Counted from the first letter of the stretch, positions 50,408 to 59,961 are shown. The stretch is DNA of 64,000 bases from Paenibacillus sp. FSL M7-0420 (GCF_038002345.1 NZ_JBBOCJ010000001.1:1240001-1304000), one strand, 5' to 3'. Made by a program: numbers and translations. Notes: a model not told the origin generated them from the letters alone.

Positions 50408-51280
50408 ATGAACAAGACCATTTCGTTCGCATCCACACTTGTACTAACACTGCTGATCGCTGGCTGCGGCACCAATAACAGCGCAAATAACGGCAAGGTA
50501 GCGGGGGCAGCATCTCCGAATAGTCCGGAGTCCACGGCTGCTGCCGCCGATCCGGCTAAGGTGACCAAGATCGTGGTCGGCACCGGCACTGCTTTTCCCA
50601 ATGTCTGCTTCATCGATGAGAACGGCAAGCTGACCGGCTTCGATGTAGAGCTGCTGAAGGAGATTGACAAGCGACTGCCGGAGTATGAGTTTGAATTCCA
50701 GACGATGGACTTCAGCAATCTGCTGCTGAGCCTTGAGACGAAGAAGATTGACCTGGTGGCCCATGTCATGGAGAAGAACCCGGAGCGGGAGCAAAAGTAC
50801 GCTTTTAACAAGGAAGCTTATGCCCACTGGAGAAACCGCATTGTTGTAGCCAAAGGCAATGATTCCATCCAGACACTGGATGACTTGAAAGGTAAGAAGG
50901 TGCTGACCGGCGCGACCAGCGCACAAGCGCAAATTCTTGAGAACTATAACAAGGAGCACGGTGCGGATTCAATCCAAATTGTCTATCAGAACGGTGCCGC
51001 CAATGATACGGTCAGCCAGATTGATTCAGGAAGGGTGGATGCTACACTTGCTGCGGATTTCGTATTGCCAATCATCGACCCGCAGAGCAAGCTGCAGGCG
51101 GTGGGTCCCGAGCTGTCCTCCGCTGATATTCTGTATGTGCTGCGCAAGGATGATGCCCCTTCGCAGAAGCTGTCGGATGCCATTGACGGTGTGGTCAAGG
51201 AGCTTAAGACAGACGGCACCCTTGGCAAAATAAGCACACAGTGGCTGGGGGCGGACGTCACCACCTCATCGGTTCAATAA
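50408..51280 (+). CDS. Amino-acid (cystine-type) ABC transporter binding lipoprotein
   Basis: The 290-aa precursor has a signal peptide with lipobox LIAGC (C20) and an SBP family 3 fold (VGTGTAFPNVCFIDENGKLT, then GFDVELLKEIDKRLPEYEFE). It resembles TcyJ/TcyK. The ligand is probably cystine, S-modified cysteine or a related sulfur compound, judged from the neighbouring LLM enzymes and deacetylase. It is the first gene of a roughly 9-kb operon. Confidence 0.88.
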   Translation: MNKTISFASTLVLTLLIAGCGTNNSANNGKVAGAASPNSPESTAAAADPAKVTKIVVGTGTAFPNVCFIDENGKLTGFDVELLKEIDKRLPEYEFEFQTMDFSNLLLSLETKKIDLVAHVMEKNPEREQKYAFNKEAYAHWRNRIVVAKGNDSIQTLDDLKGKKVLTGATSAQAQILENYNKEHGADSIQIVYQNGAANDTVSQIDSGRVDATLAADFVLPIIDPQSKLQAVGPELSSADILYVLRKDDAPSQKLSDAIDGVVKELKTDGTLGKISTQWLGADVTTSSVQ

Positions 51281-51314
51281 TGCGCAGGCCCATACAGCGG
51301 AAAGGAGGTGCAGG

Positions 51315-52100
51315 ATGGGTGCACCGTTTGATCTAGGTTTTGTCTTCTCGTTCCTGCCCAAGCTGCTGACTACGCTGAGCACCACGCTCCTTATCGTAGC
51401 CTGTTCGCTGCTCGCAGGAATGGTTGTCGGATTTATCATTGCGCTTCCCCGCCTGTATAAGGTGCCGGTCCTGAAGACCTGCGCTGAGGTGTACATCTCT
51501 TTTTTCCGGGGGACGCCCATTCTGATTCAATTATTCCTGTTCTATTACGGTCTGCCTGAAGTGCTGAAGCTGGTGAATCTGGATATGACGCGGACTCCGG
51601 TGCTGGTGTTCGTGATTCTGACTTACGGTCTGCATACCGGGGCCTTCATGTCGGAGATGATTCGCGCCTCGGTAACGGCTGTTGATAAAGGCCAGGTGGA
51701 AGCGGCTTACGCTACGGGGATGACCTCTTACCAGGCTTTTACCCGTATTGTGCTGCCTCAGGCGCTGGGAATTGCGATTCCCGTCTTCTCGAACCTGGTC
51801 ATCGCGCTGCTGAAGGATACTTCGCTGGCGTTCACGCTGGGAGTGATGGAGATGACGGGCAAGGCTCAGACCCTGGGCAGCGCGACCCAGCATTTCATTG
51901 AGACGTATATTGCACTTGCTCTTATCTATCTTGTGATCAGCTTGTGCATTGAGAAGCTGCTGCTGGTAGCGGAGCGCCGGTTACTCCGGCATGAAGCTCA
52001 GGACAGCCCGGCGAAGAAGCGGTTCACTCTGCAGCGAAAAGCATCCTACCGCACAATCGTTGCGGATATGGGAGCGGGTAAAGGAGGCGGCACGTTATGA
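51315..52100 (+). CDS. Amino-acid ABC transporter permease 1 (TcyL/TcyM-like)
   Basis: The 261-aa membrane protein has about five hydrophobic helices, with the HisM family segments ISFFRGTPILIQLFLFYYGL and the EAA loop KGQVEAAYATGMTSYQAF followed by RIVLPQALGIAIP. The C-terminal 35 residues are polar and basic. It pairs with permease 2, whose start overlaps its stop by 4 bp (ATGA). Confidence 0.92.
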   Translation: MGAPFDLGFVFSFLPKLLTTLSTTLLIVACSLLAGMVVGFIIALPRLYKVPVLKTCAEVYISFFRGTPILIQLFLFYYGLPEVLKLVNLDMTRTPVLVFVILTYGLHTGAFMSEMIRASVTAVDKGQVEAAYATGMTSYQAFTRIVLPQALGIAIPVFSNLVIALLKDTSLAFTLGVMEMTGKAQTLGSATQHFIETYIALALIYLVISLCIEKLLLVAERRLLRHEAQDSPAKKRFTLQRKASYRTIVADMGAGKGGGTL

Positions 52101-52807
52101 AGCTGGACCCATCGTTTATCTGGACGGCCTTCCTGCAGATTCTGGGAGCCATTCCTACGACGCTGTATATCACGGTTGTGTCGGTGCTGGCAGGCTTCGT
52201 GATCGGTACGGTTGTGGCCCTGATCCGGATTTATAGAGTCCCCGGGCTGTATCCGCTGGCCGCAGGGTATGTCACATTCATCCGCGGCACCCCGATGCTG
52301 ACGCATCTGCTGCTGATCTATTTCGGGCTGCCGATGATCATCGACGGGCTTGCTGCACAGTTCGGCTGGAGCTTCCGCTCGGTATCAATACCGATGATCG
52401 GCTTCGCCTATATTTCTTTCTCCATTACAGCGGGGGCCTATATGTCTGAGGTGGTGCGCTCCGGTCTGCTGGCGGTGGATCGCGGTCAGCTCGAAGCGGC
52501 CCATTCCATCGGGATGAGCACTCCGCAGGCGTTGCGGCGGATTGTGTTCCCTCAGGCGCTGGCGGCGAGCCTGCCGAATCTGTCCAATTCCGTAATCGGG
52601 ATGCTGCACGGGTCTACGCTGGCTTTTACCGTATCGGTGGTGGATATCAATGCCCAGGCGCAGATTGTCGCTTCAACCAACTGGAAGTTCTTCGAGGCCT
52701 ACCTTGCGGCGGCGCTGATCTTCTGGGGACTGACGTTCCTCATTGAGCGGGCAACGGCCCTGATTGAGAAAAGGATAAATCTATATAACCGGGGGGGAGT
52801 CGCATGA
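52097..52807 (+). CDS. Amino-acid ABC transporter permease 2 (TcyM-like)
   Basis: The 236-aa permease has [19 protein letters not shown] and the EAA loop [20 protein letters not shown]. It is the heterodimer partner of permease 1. Its stop overlaps the ATPase start by 4 bp, so the three genes are translationally coupled. Confidence 0.92.
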   Translation: MKLDPSFIWTAFLQILGAIPTTLYITVVSVLAGFVIGTVVALIRIYRVPGLYPLAAGYVTFIRGTPMLTHLLLIYFGLPMIIDGLAAQFGWSFRSVSIPMIGFAYISFSITAGAYMSEVVRSGLLAVDRGQLEAAHSIGMSTPQALRRIVFPQALAASLPNLSNSVIGMLHGSTLAFTVSVVDINAQAQIVASTNWKFFEAYLAAALIFWGLTFLIERATALIEKRINLYNRGGVA

Positions 52808-53556
52808 TTAAGCTGTCACAGCTATCGAAGTCGTTCGGGCGCCATCAGGTGCTGAACCAGATTGATCTGGAGGTGTCCAAGGGCGAGGTGGTGGTCATTC
52901 TCGGTCCCAGCGGCTCCGGCAAAACCACCCTGCTGCGCTGCGTGAATGTGCTGGAGAAGCCCAACGGCGGCGAAATCTCCATTGGGGACTTCAAGCTGGA
53001 CTTCCGGCACGCCCGTAAGAAGGATATCCACCAGCTCCGGCAAAAGACGGCCATGGTCTTCCAGCAATATAATCTGTTCCGGCACAAAACCGCGCTGGAG
53101 AATGTGATGGAAGGCCTCCTGATCGTCAAGAAGCTGCCTAAGGAGGCAGCGAGGGAGAAGAGCATCGCCCTGCTGGAGAAGGTCGGACTCGGCGCCAAGC
53201 TGGATGCCTATCCGAGCCAGCTCTCCGGCGGCCAGCAGCAGCGGGTCGGCATTGCCCGGGCGCTCGCACTGGAGCCGGAGGTCATCCTCTTCGATGAACC
53301 GACCTCGGCACTGGACCCGGAGCTGGTGGGCGAAGTGCTTGCGGTGATCCGCAAGATCGCCAAGGAAGGCATCACGATGATTGTGGTGACGCATGAAATG
53401 GGGTTTGCCCGCGATGTGGCGAATCATGTGGTATTTATGGACGGCGGAGTGATTGTCGAGGAGGGCACACCCACGGAAGTATTCAACCACCCGCGTGAAG
53501 AACGAACGAAGCAGTTCCTGAAGCGGATTACGCCGGAGCTGAACTATTCCATCTAG
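52804..53556 (+). CDS. Amino-acid ABC transporter ATPase (TcyN-like)
   Basis: The 250-aa ATPase has Walker [11 protein letters not shown]-loop [17 protein letters not shown], signature [15 protein letters not shown], Walker [15 protein letters not shown] and the switch histidine in VVTHEMGFA. This is the polar amino acid (GlnQ/TcyN) type. It powers the two preceding permeases. Confidence 0.95.
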   Translation: MIKLSQLSKSFGRHQVLNQIDLEVSKGEVVVILGPSGSGKTTLLRCVNVLEKPNGGEISIGDFKLDFRHARKKDIHQLRQKTAMVFQQYNLFRHKTALENVMEGLLIVKKLPKEAAREKSIALLEKVGLGAKLDAYPSQLSGGQQQRVGIARALALEPEVILFDEPTSALDPELVGEVLAVIRKIAKEGITMIVVTHEMGFARDVANHVVFMDGGVIVEEGTPTEVFNHPREERTKQFLKRITPELNYSI

Positions 53557-53567
53557 GAGGCATATCT

Positions 53568-54590
53568 ATGGCAATTACAATCAGCGTACTCGACCAAAGC
53601 CCGATCTATCCGGGGGAGACACCGGAAGAGGCTTTTGCACATACGATCAGGCTGGCGCAGCTATCGGAACGCCTCGGCTTCCGCCGCTTCTGGGTATCCG
53701 AGCATCATGATTCCGAGCAGGTAGCCGGGTCTTCTCCCGAGGTACTGATCTCGCACCTGCTGGCCAGGACGGAGCGTATCCGCATCGGCTCCGGCGGAAT
53801 TATGCTTCAGCATTACAGCCCCTATAAGGTGGCTGAGAACTTCAACGTGCTGGCTTCGCTGGCCCCGGGACGGGTGGACTTAGGGGTAGGACGCGCTCCC
53901 GGAGGTCTGCCGCGCAGCACACAGGCCTTGCAGCAGGGAGGCGTGGAAGCCGCTTCATTAACGGACAAAATCACGGAGCTGGACAAATATGTGCATAACC
54001 GGCTGGAGGCGGAGCATCCGCTGCACGGGTTGAAGGCAGGCCCGCTCCCCGGCATCCCGCCGGAGCTGCATGTACTTGGCGCCAGTGTCGCCAGTGCCGA
54101 GATCGCAGCCAGCCTGGGCTTGCCGTATGTGTTCTCCCTGTTCATCGGCGGCGATCAGGCTGTTGCTCTAGAGGCGGTGCGGGCTTACCGCAGCGGCTTC
54201 AATAGAAGCGGCGGGCAGGAGCCGCAGGTGATTATTGCGCTGGCTGTCATCGTGGCCGATACGGAAGAGGAGGCCGGAGAATTGGCCGGAGCGCATAAGC
54301 TGATCCGCATCCGTTTCGCCAGCGGCAAGATCCTGACGCTGGCCAGCCGGGAGCAGGCCGAGGAGTTCACACGCCAGAGTGAGGAAGCGTACACGCTGGA
54401 GGAGCGGGAGCCTGAGATTACCAAGGGGACGAAGGAGACGGTACGTGAGCAGCTGCTGGCGTTGGCCGAAGCTTCCGGGGTGGATGAGTTCATCATCACT
54501 ACGAATATACAGCCATTCGAGAAGCGGCAGCGTTCCTTCGAGCTGCTGAGTGAGGCGCTGGCCGGGGCTATTGCAGGGGCTTCATTATGA
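53568..54590 (+). CDS. LLM flavin-dependent oxidoreductase, MsnO8 type (YtmO-like)
   Basis: The 340-aa protein is a bacterial luciferase-like barrel. Features are VLDQSPIYPGETPEEAFAHT, WVSEHHDSEQVAGSSPEVLI, GSGGIMLQHYSPYKVAENF and VDLGVGRAPGG. YtmO sits in the same place in Bacillus ytm operons; the substrate is not known but a sulfur compound is likely. RBS AGGAGG lies directly after the ATPase gene; its end overlaps the M20 gene by 4 bp. Confidence 0.88.
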   Translation: MAITISVLDQSPIYPGETPEEAFAHTIRLAQLSERLGFRRFWVSEHHDSEQVAGSSPEVLISHLLARTERIRIGSGGIMLQHYSPYKVAENFNVLASLAPGRVDLGVGRAPGGLPRSTQALQQGGVEAASLTDKITELDKYVHNRLEAEHPLHGLKAGPLPGIPPELHVLGASVASAEIAASLGLPYVFSLFIGGDQAVALEAVRAYRSGFNRSGGQEPQVIIALAVIVADTEEEAGELAGAHKLIRIRFASGKILTLASREQAEEFTRQSEEAYTLEEREPEITKGTKETVREQLLALAEASGVDEFIITTNIQPFEKRQRSFELLSEALAGAIAGASL

Positions 54591-55795
54591 CCAGTACAGC
54601 GGCAGAATCCGCTGCCCGTGAAGTGCATTCCCTGGCGTTCAAGGAGCGGCTGGTTGAAATCAGGCGTCATCTGCACCGGCACCCGGAGCTGTCAGGGGAA
54701 GAGGTTGAGACTACCGCATACATCACATCGCTGCTGAAGCAGGCGGGGGTGAAGATTACAGATTCCGGGCTGAAGACCGGGGTCATTGCCGAAGTCGGCG
54801 GTCAGCAGGGCGGGCCGGTGATTGCGCTGCGGGCTGACATAGATGCCTTGCCGATCCAGGAAGAGACCGGGCTGCCCTATGCTTCGCTGTATCCGGGCAG
54901 AATGCATGCCTGCGGGCATGACTTCCATACGGCAGTGCTGCTTGGAGCTGTGTATCAGCTCAAGGAGCAGGAAAGCGCTTTGAGCGGAACGGTTCGCTTC
55001 CTGTTCCAGCCTGCCGAGGAGAAGGCGAAGGGAGCGCAGCAGATCATCGCAGCTGGAGGGCTGGATCAGGTCCGTGCCGTGATCGGAATGCACAATAAGC
55101 CTGATCTGCCGGTAGGGACCCTTGGCATTAAGGCCGGTCCGCTGATGGCGGCCGCAGACGGCTTCGCTGTCAGTATCCGGGGCTTCGGCTCCCATGCAGC
55201 CGTGCCGGAGGCCGGGATCGATCCCATTGTAGCTGCCTCGCATATTGTAACGGCGCTGCAATCCATCGTCAGCCGGAATGTGAGCAGCCTGGGCAGCGCT
55301 GTAATCAGCGTCACGCAGATCCACAGCGGCAATTCGTGGAACATCATCCCGGACACGGCGGTGCTCGAAGGAACGATCCGTTCCTTCGATGGGGCGGTGC
55401 GCGGCAGGGTGCTGAAGCGGTTCGAGGAGGTGGTCACGGGTGTGGCCGCTGCGCTTGGAGCTGAAGCCAGCGTGCGCTGGATTGGCGGACCGCCGCCGGT
55501 CATCAACGATGCGCTGCTGGCCCGGCTGGGGGAAGAAACGGCAGCGAAGCTGGGCTATACCGCTGTACAGCCGGTGCCGTCACCAGCCGGGGAGGACTTC
55601 GCCTTCTATCAGCAGGAGGTTCCCGGATTGTTTGTCTTCACCGGCACGGCCGGAAGCCGTGAATGGCACCATCCTGCCTTTGAGCTGGACGAAGCAGCGC
55701 TGCCTGTAGGTGCAGAATTCTTCAGCGATCTGGCCGTCCGTGTGCTTGAATATCTCGCGGTGGAAAGGGGTGCAGATCATAGCGGAGCGTTCTGA
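54587..55795 (+). CDS. M20 N-acyl amino acid deacetylase (YtnL/SndA-like)
   Basis: The 402-aa amidohydrolase has the M20D metal motifs ALRADIDALPIQEETGLPY, MHACGHDFHTAVLLG (with the conserved cysteine, H and D) and FQPAEEKAKGAQ, plus the late AGEDFAFYQQEVPGLFVFTG. In Bacillus, YtnL removes the acetyl group from N-acetyl-S-(2-succino)cysteine or related N-acetylcysteines after uptake. The cluster context supports such a role. It overlaps both neighbours. Confidence 0.88.
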   Translation: MTSTAAESAAREVHSLAFKERLVEIRRHLHRHPELSGEEVETTAYITSLLKQAGVKITDSGLKTGVIAEVGGQQGGPVIALRADIDALPIQEETGLPYASLYPGRMHACGHDFHTAVLLGAVYQLKEQESALSGTVRFLFQPAEEKAKGAQQIIAAGGLDQVRAVIGMHNKPDLPVGTLGIKAGPLMAAADGFAVSIRGFGSHAAVPEAGIDPIVAASHIVTALQSIVSRNVSSLGSAVISVTQIHSGNSWNIIPDTAVLEGTIRSFDGAVRGRVLKRFEEVVTGVAAALGAEASVRWIGGPPPVINDALLARLGEETAAKLGYTAVQPVPSPAGEDFAFYQQEVPGLFVFTGTAGSREWHHPAFELDEAALPVGAEFFSDLAVRVLEYLAVERGADHSGAF

Positions 55796-56936
55796 TTATG
55801 AAGTTATTATTGTCGGCGCCGGCTCCATGGGAATGAGCGCCGGCTACCATCTGGCCCGGCGCGGTGTGAAGACACTGCTGATCGATGCCTTCGATCCGCC
55901 GCATACGGAAGGAAGCCATCACGGGGAGACCCGGCTGATCCGGCACGCCTACAGCGGAGATCCTGCCTATATTGACCTGGCGCTCCGTGCCCAGGTGCTG
56001 TGGGAAGAGGCGGAGACAGAGAGCGGCCTCAAGCTGCTGGCTCCGTCAGGTGTGCTCAATCTGGCGGACAGCCGTGTGTATTCCTTCGCCGGACGCCATG
56101 CGGAAGCGCAGAAGCGGAAGGTGCGGACCGAACAGCTGGATGCGGCGGAAATCCGCCGCCGCTGGCCAGCCCTGAACCTCCCGGAATCCTTCGAGGCGAT
56201 GTATGAGCCGGATGCCGGTTACCTCTATAGTGAGCGGTGCATTACCGCTTACCGGCAGCTTGCGCTGGCTCACGGTGCGGAGCTGCTGACGAATACACCC
56301 GTGCTGAAGGTGACGGCCCGCGAAGGCAGTGTCACGGTCCATACGAAGAATGGCGATTACCATGGAGCGGCTGCTGTTCTTAGTGCCGGGGCCTGGTTCA
56401 GTTCATTGTCGCCCTTCGTCAACTTGCCGATTAAAGCGGTACGCAAGGTAGTAGGCTGGTTTGGGAGTACGCCGGATTTCGATGCCGGGAGATTCCCCGG
56501 CTTCACGCTCGGTTCAGAGGATGGCGGGTTCTACGGCTTCCCAAGTATCGGCGGGGCAGGACTGAAGATCGGCCGTCATGACACAGGCGAAGAATGGAAG
56601 CCCGGTGAACCGCTGCAGGCATTCGGCAGTCTGGAGAGCGATGAAGGCGACCTGCGCCGTGTGCTCGAAGCCTATATGCCCGGCGCTGCCGGCAAGCTGC
56701 TTAAGGGCTCCGTCTGTAAATATGAGCATACGCCGGATGAGGATTTCATCATCGACCGCCATCCGGCTCACAGCCATGTGCTGCTGGCCGGAGGCTTCTC
56801 GGGCCATGGCTTCAAATTCTCCAGCGCGGTTGGCGAGATTCTCGCGGATCTGGCTGCCGGGGGACATACCGGGCAGAATATAGCTCCATTTGCATTGTCG
56901 CGCTTCAATAGCAGTGCATCCGATTTGAAATCATAG
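55770..56936 (+). CDS. FAD-dependent amine oxidase (sarcosine / N-methyltryptophan oxidase type)
   Basis: The roughly 388-aa flavoprotein belongs to the DAO/SoxA-SolA family. The dinucleotide fold is VIIVGAGSMGMSAGYHLARR, followed by THTEG-like PPHTEGSHHGETRLIRHAYS with the covalent-FAD region, and the late GGFSGHGFKFSSAVGEILAD. The family cysteine for covalent FAD may be C in KLLKGSVCKYEHTPDE. Its substrate is a secondary or N-methyl amino acid. It is not part of the Bacillus ytn operon. The GTG start at 55770 overlaps the M20 end by 26 bp; its RBS is close, so the start is uncertain. Confidence 0.82.
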   Translation: MQIIAERSDYEVIIVGAGSMGMSAGYHLARRGVKTLLIDAFDPPHTEGSHHGETRLIRHAYSGDPAYIDLALRAQVLWEEAETESGLKLLAPSGVLNLADSRVYSFAGRHAEAQKRKVRTEQLDAAEIRRRWPALNLPESFEAMYEPDAGYLYSERCITAYRQLALAHGAELLTNTPVLKVTAREGSVTVHTKNGDYHGAAAVLSAGAWFSSLSPFVNLPIKAVRKVVGWFGSTPDFDAGRFPGFTLGSEDGGFYGFPSIGGAGLKIGRHDTGEEWKPGEPLQAFGSLESDEGDLRRVLEAYMPGAAGKLLKGSVCKYEHTPDEDFIIDRHPAHSHVLLAGGFSGHGFKFSSAVGEILADLAAGGHTGQNIAPFALSRFNSSASDLKS

Positions 56937-57020
56937 AGGGTGTGCGATGATATCTGGAGGACCGAGGAAGTGGAGCGTCCCCCCTTCATATGGCTAGGCG
57001 TAACGGACACTCGTTCGGGG

Positions 57021-57210
57021 ATAGTTGTAGAATGTACACTTAAAAACAGCGAAAAGGCGTACATGTATCGTATAACTGTAGTCTGTACAACTAAATCTGC
57101 CCGAATGGTTGAATATCAGAAGCAAATGGATTTTTAGTTGTACGAACTACATTTAAACAGATAACGGGTTGTAAATTAGACGTTTTAGATGTACAAAGTG
57201 CAATTAAACA
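57021..57210. repeat. Family D, copy 2: dyads TGTA-N5-TACA at 51-62-51 spacing
   Basis: Four dyads have right half-sites at 57035, 57086, 57148 and 57199 (the last TGCA), spaced 51, 62 and 51 bp, the same as copy 1 at 21470-21665. Examples are TTGTACGAACTACATTTAA and TGTAGTCTGTACAACTAA. It fills the gap between the amine oxidase and dinB genes and would split the cluster into two transcripts if it acts as a terminator; no T-run is seen. Confidence 0.8.
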
Positions 57211-57258
57211 TAGTGGCCTGAACAACGATAATCTAAACCTATACTGGAGGGAATTGCA

Positions 57259-57759
57259 ATGAGCAGTGTGGAGCTAACGGGCTACTTGAATACACATGAG
57301 CAATTGGTGCGGGCGATAGAGGGGCTATCAGAAGAGCAATTAAGGTGGAAGGCTGGGCCGACAAGCTGGAGCGTGACCGAGGTACTGGCCCATCTGGCGG
57401 ATCACAGCATTGTGGTCTCCTTCCGTATCCGTGATATTCTGGCGGATACGAAGGTTCAGCTCCCGGCGTTCAATCAGGATGCGTGGGTCAGCGGACAGCA
57501 TAGTAATCAGGGGAAGGCCGCAGACATCCTGGAGCTGTTCCGCAGCCTGCTGCATTATAACAGTCTGCTGCTGGGAAGGCTGAGTCCCGCAGAATGGGAG
57601 AAAAGCGGGATTAACTTCAAAGGCGAGCCGGTGCGGATTACCGATATTGTCCGCAGCTTCTCTGCCCATGTGCAGAATCATCTGGCCCAGATTGAACGGG
57701 TAAAGCAGGGTGTACAGGCTAATCAAGCTGCTCAAGCTTCACAGCAAGCGGCTCTATAA
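57259..57759 (+). CDS. DinB-family metal-binding protein
   Basis: The 166-aa four-helix bundle protein has the DinB pattern: LRWKAGPTSWSVTEVLAHLA with the metal histidines in AHLADHS and AHVQNHLAQIERV near the end. Many DinB proteins are thiol-dependent (bacillithiol) transferases; a role in detoxifying or modifying sulfur compounds would suit the cluster, but is inferred. RBS GGAGGG lies upstream. The C-terminus is Gln/Ala-rich. Confidence 0.85.
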   Translation: MSSVELTGYLNTHEQLVRAIEGLSEEQLRWKAGPTSWSVTEVLAHLADHSIVVSFRIRDILADTKVQLPAFNQDAWVSGQHSNQGKAADILELFRSLLHYNSLLLGRLSPAEWEKSGINFKGEPVRITDIVRSFSAHVQNHLAQIERVKQGVQANQAAQASQQAAL

Positions 57760-57813
57760 GGATAGATCTTGAGGAATCATGCGGACTGAATACCAATTTG
57801 AGGAGGAATGAAC

Positions 57814-59151
57814 ATGACGAAATCAAGACAGTTGAAGCTGGGAGCTCTATTGCACGGAGTGGGAGGAAGCACCTCCATGTGGCGCCATCCCGATGCGAAG
57901 CCCGATGCCAGTGTGAACTTCGAGCTATACAAGGAGTGGGTACGCAAAGCGGAGGAAGGCAAGCTGGACCTGATCTTCATTGCAGACGGTCTGTTCATCA
58001 ATGAGAAGTCCATTCCTCATTTCCTGAACCGTTTCGAGCCGCTGACCATTCTTAGTGCATTGGCGGCGGTCAGCAGCCGGATTGGTCTGGTAGGTACTTT
58101 ATCTACCTCTTACAGTGAACCGTTCACGGTGGCCCGGCAATTCGGCTCCCTGGATGTCATCAGCGGCGGACGGGCCGGCTGGAATGTGGTGACTTCTCCG
58201 CTCGAAGGCTCCGCGCTCAATTACAGCAAGCAGGAGCATCCGGACCATGGCAAACGGTACCGTATTGCCGCCGAATACCTGGAGGTGGCACGCGGGCTGT
58301 GGGATTCCTGGGAGGATGATGCGTTTGTCCGCAATAAGGACACGGGCGTCTTCTTTGATCCGCAGAAAATGCATACGCTCGATCACCAGGGTGAATTCTT
58401 CTCGGTGAAGGGACCGCTCAATATCGCCCGCTCGAAGCAGGGGCAGCCGGTTATTTTCCAGGCAGGTTCCTCTGAAGTCGGCAAGGATTATGCCTCCAGC
58501 GTGGCGGATGCCATCTTCACGGGTCATGACTCGCTGGAGTCCGCGCAGGAATTCTATAAGGATGTGAAAAGCCGGGTGGCCTCCTTCGGGCGCAATCCCG
58601 ATGAAGTGCTGATCTTCCCGGGCATCGCACCGATTCTCGGGGCCACCCCGGAGGAAGCGGAGCGCAAATATCAGGAGGTGGCCGGACTGGTGACGATTGA
58701 GAATGCGCTGAACTATCTGGGCCGCTTCTTCGAGCATCATGATTTCTCGCAGTATCCGCTGGATGAGCCGTTCCCGGATGTCGGTGATCTGGGCCGAAAC
58801 AGCTTCCAGAGCGGCACGGACAAAATCAAAAAGGATGCCAGAGAGCAGGGCCTGACTCTGCGGCAGGTTGCCCTGCAATCGGCAACGCCGCGCAGCAGCT
58901 TCATCGGGACGCCGGAGCAGGTGGCTGATCAGCTTCAGGCCTGGTTCGAGGGCGGGGCAGCCGACGGCTTCATGCTGGCTGCTGCTGTACCGAACGGGCT
59001 GGAGGAATTCGTGGATCAGGTGGTTCCGATTCTGCAGGAGCGCGGGCTGTTCCGCACCGAATACGAAAGCGATACCCTGCGGGGCAACCTCGGCTTGCCG
59101 GTTCCGGAGAACCGTTACACCAAGGTCTCTGAACCGGCCGGGCAGCAGTGA
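57814..59151 (+). CDS. NtaA/SnaA/DszA-family FMN monooxygenase (YtnJ/YxeK-like)
   Basis: The 445-aa luciferase-like monooxygenase has family segments [20 protein letters not shown], the [20 protein letters not shown] strand and INSA-like [20 protein letters not shown], with [20 protein letters not shown]. In Bacillus YtnJ and YxeK cleave N-acetyl-S-(2-succino)cysteine or other thioethers using reduced FMN. The cognate flavin reductase is not in the window. The ATG at 57814 is 7 bases after GAGGAGG; an earlier ATG at 57808 is too close. Confidence 0.9.
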   Translation: MTKSRQLKLGALLHGVGGSTSMWRHPDAKPDASVNFELYKEWVRKAEEGKLDLIFIADGLFINEKSIPHFLNRFEPLTILSALAAVSSRIGLVGTLSTSYSEPFTVARQFGSLDVISGGRAGWNVVTSPLEGSALNYSKQEHPDHGKRYRIAAEYLEVARGLWDSWEDDAFVRNKDTGVFFDPQKMHTLDHQGEFFSVKGPLNIARSKQGQPVIFQAGSSEVGKDYASSVADAIFTGHDSLESAQEFYKDVKSRVASFGRNPDEVLIFPGIAPILGATPEEAERKYQEVAGLVTIENALNYLGRFFEHHDFSQYPLDEPFPDVGDLGRNSFQSGTDKIKKDAREQGLTLRQVALQSATPRSSFIGTPEQVADQLQAWFEGGAADGFMLAAAVPNGLEEFVDQVVPILQERGLFRTEYESDTLRGNLGLPVPENRYTKVSEPAGQQ

Positions 59152-59165
59152 TTCTTAGACAAGGA

Positions 59166-59203
59166 AGCAAGTTCTTGGCACTCATTCCAGCCAAGAACTT
59201 GCT
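59166..59203. terminator. Perfect 14-bp inverted repeat between convergent genes
   Basis: AGCAAGTTCTTGGC and GCCAAGAACTTGCT enclose a 10-base loop. No T-run follows on either strand, so it may be a weak terminator or an mRNA 3'-end hairpin shared by the two genes. Confidence 0.55.
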
Positions 59204-59219
59204 CCCGCTTATAGTGCAT

Positions 59220-59762
59220 TTATTTGAACTCTCCCGTAACCGGCATCGCAGGATCGTAAGGGATAATAATGGAGCCCTTAAGAATCCGTTCATCCCAAGG
59301 CCGTGTTGGACATGTTGTATTGAGCGGAGTAAGTTCATAGACGAAATTGCCTACCGGGAACTGTTGGTACAGGCATAGCTTGACTAAGGATTTACCGGAT
59401 GGTAATGCTCCTGAAGATGCGCTGTCAGGGGAAAGCCCCATGGAGTCAGACGCCGGCGAATGGCATACATACATCGTAATATAAGCCAAGTCCACGGTGA
59501 TTTGTTGATAATAGTGCCTGCCGCTCCAATCCTGGAACAAGGCGCAGCCGGTTAATGTATTTCGTTTGCCTTGAATGACCCGCTGAACATAAACCCAGAG
59601 ATTTCCCACATTGGTGTTGGTCCAAATATACACCCAGGTGTTTGTACACAAGGTTTCAGGAGTCGGGGGAATCGGGATGAACGGCGGGGTGGGATTTGAC
59701 TGCGGCGGCAGGCCAATAGTCTCTGAATTGCAGGTTTGCGGGGACAGCATTTGATTTTCCAA
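59220..59762 (-). CDS. Unrecognised 180-aa protein, Pro-rich N-terminus
   Basis: The TTG start follows AAGGAG by 8 bases. The N-terminal 35 residues are Pro/Thr/Asn-rich (PPQSNPTPPFIPIPPTPET), after which a beta-rich region begins (CTNTWVYIWTNTNVGNLWVY) with aromatic residues and several cysteines (C in TGCALFQDW, YVCHSP, KLCLYQ). There is no signal peptide. It resembles the style of Paenibacillus exosporium or spore-coat associated proteins but no family is recognised, and this guess has little support. It stands alone between two hairpins. Confidence 0.7.
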   Translation of the reverse strand: MENQMLSPQTCNSETIGLPPQSNPTPPFIPIPPTPETLCTNTWVYIWTNTNVGNLWVYVQRVIQGKRNTLTGCALFQDWSGRHYYQQITVDLAYITMYVCHSPASDSMGLSPDSASSGALPSGKSLVKLCLYQQFPVGNFVYELTPLNTTCPTRPWDERILKGSIIIPYDPAMPVTGEFK

Positions 59763-59895
59763 CAGAATCGCTCCTTGGCATTGAAATAAGTTATAGAATA
59801 TATCTATGCGAATGCCTAGTTTTTGTTACATAAAATGTAAATAAAGCAATTCATATCCTGGTTTTTGTGTGTCGGGAAAATCTAAACCACAAAAC

Positions 59896-59938
59896 AAAAA
59901 AAGGATGCCGCCCCTATAACCAGGGAGGCATCCTTTTT
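59896..59938. terminator. Bidirectional terminator
   Basis: AAAAAGGATGCC pairs with GGCATCCTTTTT around a 19-base loop. It ends the pspC-pspA transcript on the minus strand. Confidence 0.8.
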
Positions 59939-59961
59939 GCTTTACCGACGATACCGTCAGC

